This document shows, in pieces, positions 8,716 through 10,025 of a DNA stretch of 10,025 nt. The stretch covers positions 1 to 10,025 of the forward strand of contig JAURNO010000503.1 of assembly GCA_030830145.1 (NCBI GenBank), in the 5' to 3' direction. Position 1 is the first letter of the stretch. Every line of letters starts with the position of its first letter. The stretch comes from Verrucomicrobiota bacterium (GTDB lineage: Bacteria; Verrucomicrobiota; Verrucomicrobiia; Opitutales; Seribacteraceae). The notes under the pieces are model-generated. The model worked only from the letters and a program-made list of their open reading frames with translations, searched no databases and was not told the DNA's origin. The translations under genes and the position numbers were made by a program.

Positions 8716-8732
8716 ACTTTATTGGAAGAGCG

Positions 8733-9086
<354 letters not shown>

Positions 9087-9116
9087 TTATTGTTTAGTAA
9101 GGTTGGGAAGCGAACT

Positions 9117-10025
9117 TTATGAAGTGTATGCTTCCTGACCGTGCTCTGAAATGTCAAGACCGCGTTCTTCCTCCTCTTCACTGACTCGTACTCCGATAGT
9201 TGATTTCAGAATGAGTGCCAAGGCATAGGAGAATACGAATGCAAACAAACTTACGCAAACGATACCAATTATTTGACCCGTTAGGCTAGCCCCACCAAAG
9301 AAGGCGACAGCTAGAGTTCCCCAAATACCGCATATACCGTGAACTGAAATGGCTCCAACGGGATCGTCGATCTTGGCCTTGTCGAAGGCGATGATAGAGA
9401 AAACAACTATAGCTCCTGCAATTGCGCCAGTGACAATAGACATAGCTGGTGAAATCGCATCCGCACCAGCAGTAATTCCTACCAATCCAGCCAGAAATCC
9501 GTTCAAAGCCATCGATAAATCAGGCTTTTTGATGACGAAAGTAGAGACAAGCATAGAAGCTAGTGCTCCTGCACAAGCGGCAAGTGCGGTAGTGACGCAA
9601 ACTCTCGAAATTAATTCGGAATCTGCACTCAAGACGGATCCGCCATTGAAACCAAACCAACCTAAGAAGAGTAGAAATACTCCGATTGCAGCCAAAGGCA
9701 TGCTATGACCGACGATGGGTTTGATTCCGCTTTCGGTGTATTTGCCTTTTCGGGGTCCGAGAACCATTACGAAGGCCAACGCGGCAAAACCTCCAAAAGC
9801 ATGGACAACCGTCGAGCCAGCGAAGTCGTAGAACGCATTGGAATAACTGTCCGCTTCTGCTCCCGCCTCGAGGGCTGCGGCTGCGATCACATTTCCGTCA
9901 GCATCGAGAGCATCACCAAGAGTGGTCAGGAAACCACCACCCCAGTGCCAAGAGCCTGCAACAGTGTAACCAATGGCTACAAGAACAGTGGCGTGAACCA
10001 AGAACGCGGAAAGCTTTACTCTTTC
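9117..10025 (-). CDS. amt: Ammonium transporter AmtB (copy 2), N-terminus beyond window
   Basis: This is the C-terminal 302 residues of an Amt-family ammonium channel, open to the window edge, so the start and first helices lie outside. The visible part begins ERVKLSAFLVHA, the usual segment after helix 4-5. It then has HWGGGFL, the first pore histidine in FAGSTVVHAFGG (codon at 9801-9803), GWFGFNGGSV, and the second in GAISVHGICGIWG (codon at 9339-9341). The cytoplasmic tail VSEEEEERGLDISEHG (PII-binding) is followed by QEAYTS. An extra Ala/Glu-rich periplasmic loop of about 33 residues separates HWGGGFL from the first pore histidine. The channel differs clearly from copy 1 (GPRKGKY against GRRQGYP; VVHAFGG against VVHATAG), so the two channels did not arise by a recent duplication. 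It is followed 45 bases later by glnK copy 2. Confidence 0.96.
   Translation of the reverse strand, partial: ERVKLSAFLVHATVLVAIGYTVAGSWHWGGGFLTTLGDALDADGNVIAAAALEAGAEADSYSNAFYDFAGSTVVHAFGGFAALAFVMVLGPRKGKYTESGIKPIVGHSMPLAAIGVFLLFLGWFGFNGGSVLSADSELISRVCVTTALAACAGALASMLVSTFVIKKPDLSMALNGFLAGLVGITAGADAISPAMSIVTGAIAGAIVVFSIIAFDKAKIDDPVGAISVHGICGIWGTLAVAFFGGASLTGQIIGIVCVSLFAFVFSYALALILKSTIGVRVSEEEEERGLDISEHGQEAYTS

Overview
The window is about 10 kb of bacterial chromosome with mid-range base composition, tightly packed genes and few clear Shine-Dalgarno sites. Nothing in it is phylum-diagnostic. The ScsB/DsbD style, the membrane-anchored von Willebrand-like protein with a transposase-type N-terminal helix-turn-helix, and the paired RsmE proteins would fit Verrucomicrobiota (Opitutae-like). 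That is an inference from recalled family resemblance and should be held loosely. No mobile element, CRISPR array, tRNA or rRNA was seen.

Left part (1-2941). The window opens inside a broken GH13 subfamily 18 glycoside phosphorylase (sucrose/glucosylglycerate phosphorylase-like). Only its C-terminal half reads cleanly, and the first ~120 bases are frame-scrambled. A divergent RsmE-family rRNA methyltransferase follows on the plus strand, coupled to it by a TTGA stop/start overlap. rsmD (16S rRNA G966 methyltransferase) lies on the minus strand and its 3' end overlaps that gene by 34 bases. A second, canonical rsmE (16S rRNA m3U1498) is divergent from rsmD. Two RsmE paralogues therefore flank rsmD.

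Middle part (2955-6635). The plus strand continues with an unusual protein: cytoplasmic transposase-like helix-turn-helix, one membrane segment, proline-rich linker, then a von Willebrand A-like domain with a degenerate metal site. Next is a 725-residue DsbD/ScsB-type thiol-disulfide transporter. Its parts are in permuted order: the periplasmic alpha domain comes first, then the two helices and thioredoxin domain that normally end the protein, then the six-helix CcdA-like core. All catalytic cysteine pairs are present. This is the most interesting object in the window.

Right part (6621-10025). The minus strand carries a duplicated nitrogen module in the order amt2-glnK2-terminator-amt1-glnK1. 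Each ammonium channel is followed by its own PII protein. The two PII proteins are about 79% identical by hand count and identical across the uridylylation loop, while the two channels are clearly different types. A strong bidirectional terminator separates the modules, and a hairpin lies between glnK1 and the convergent dsbD-like gene. In each module the channel would admit ammonia and the uridylylatable PII protein would gate it according to nitrogen status.
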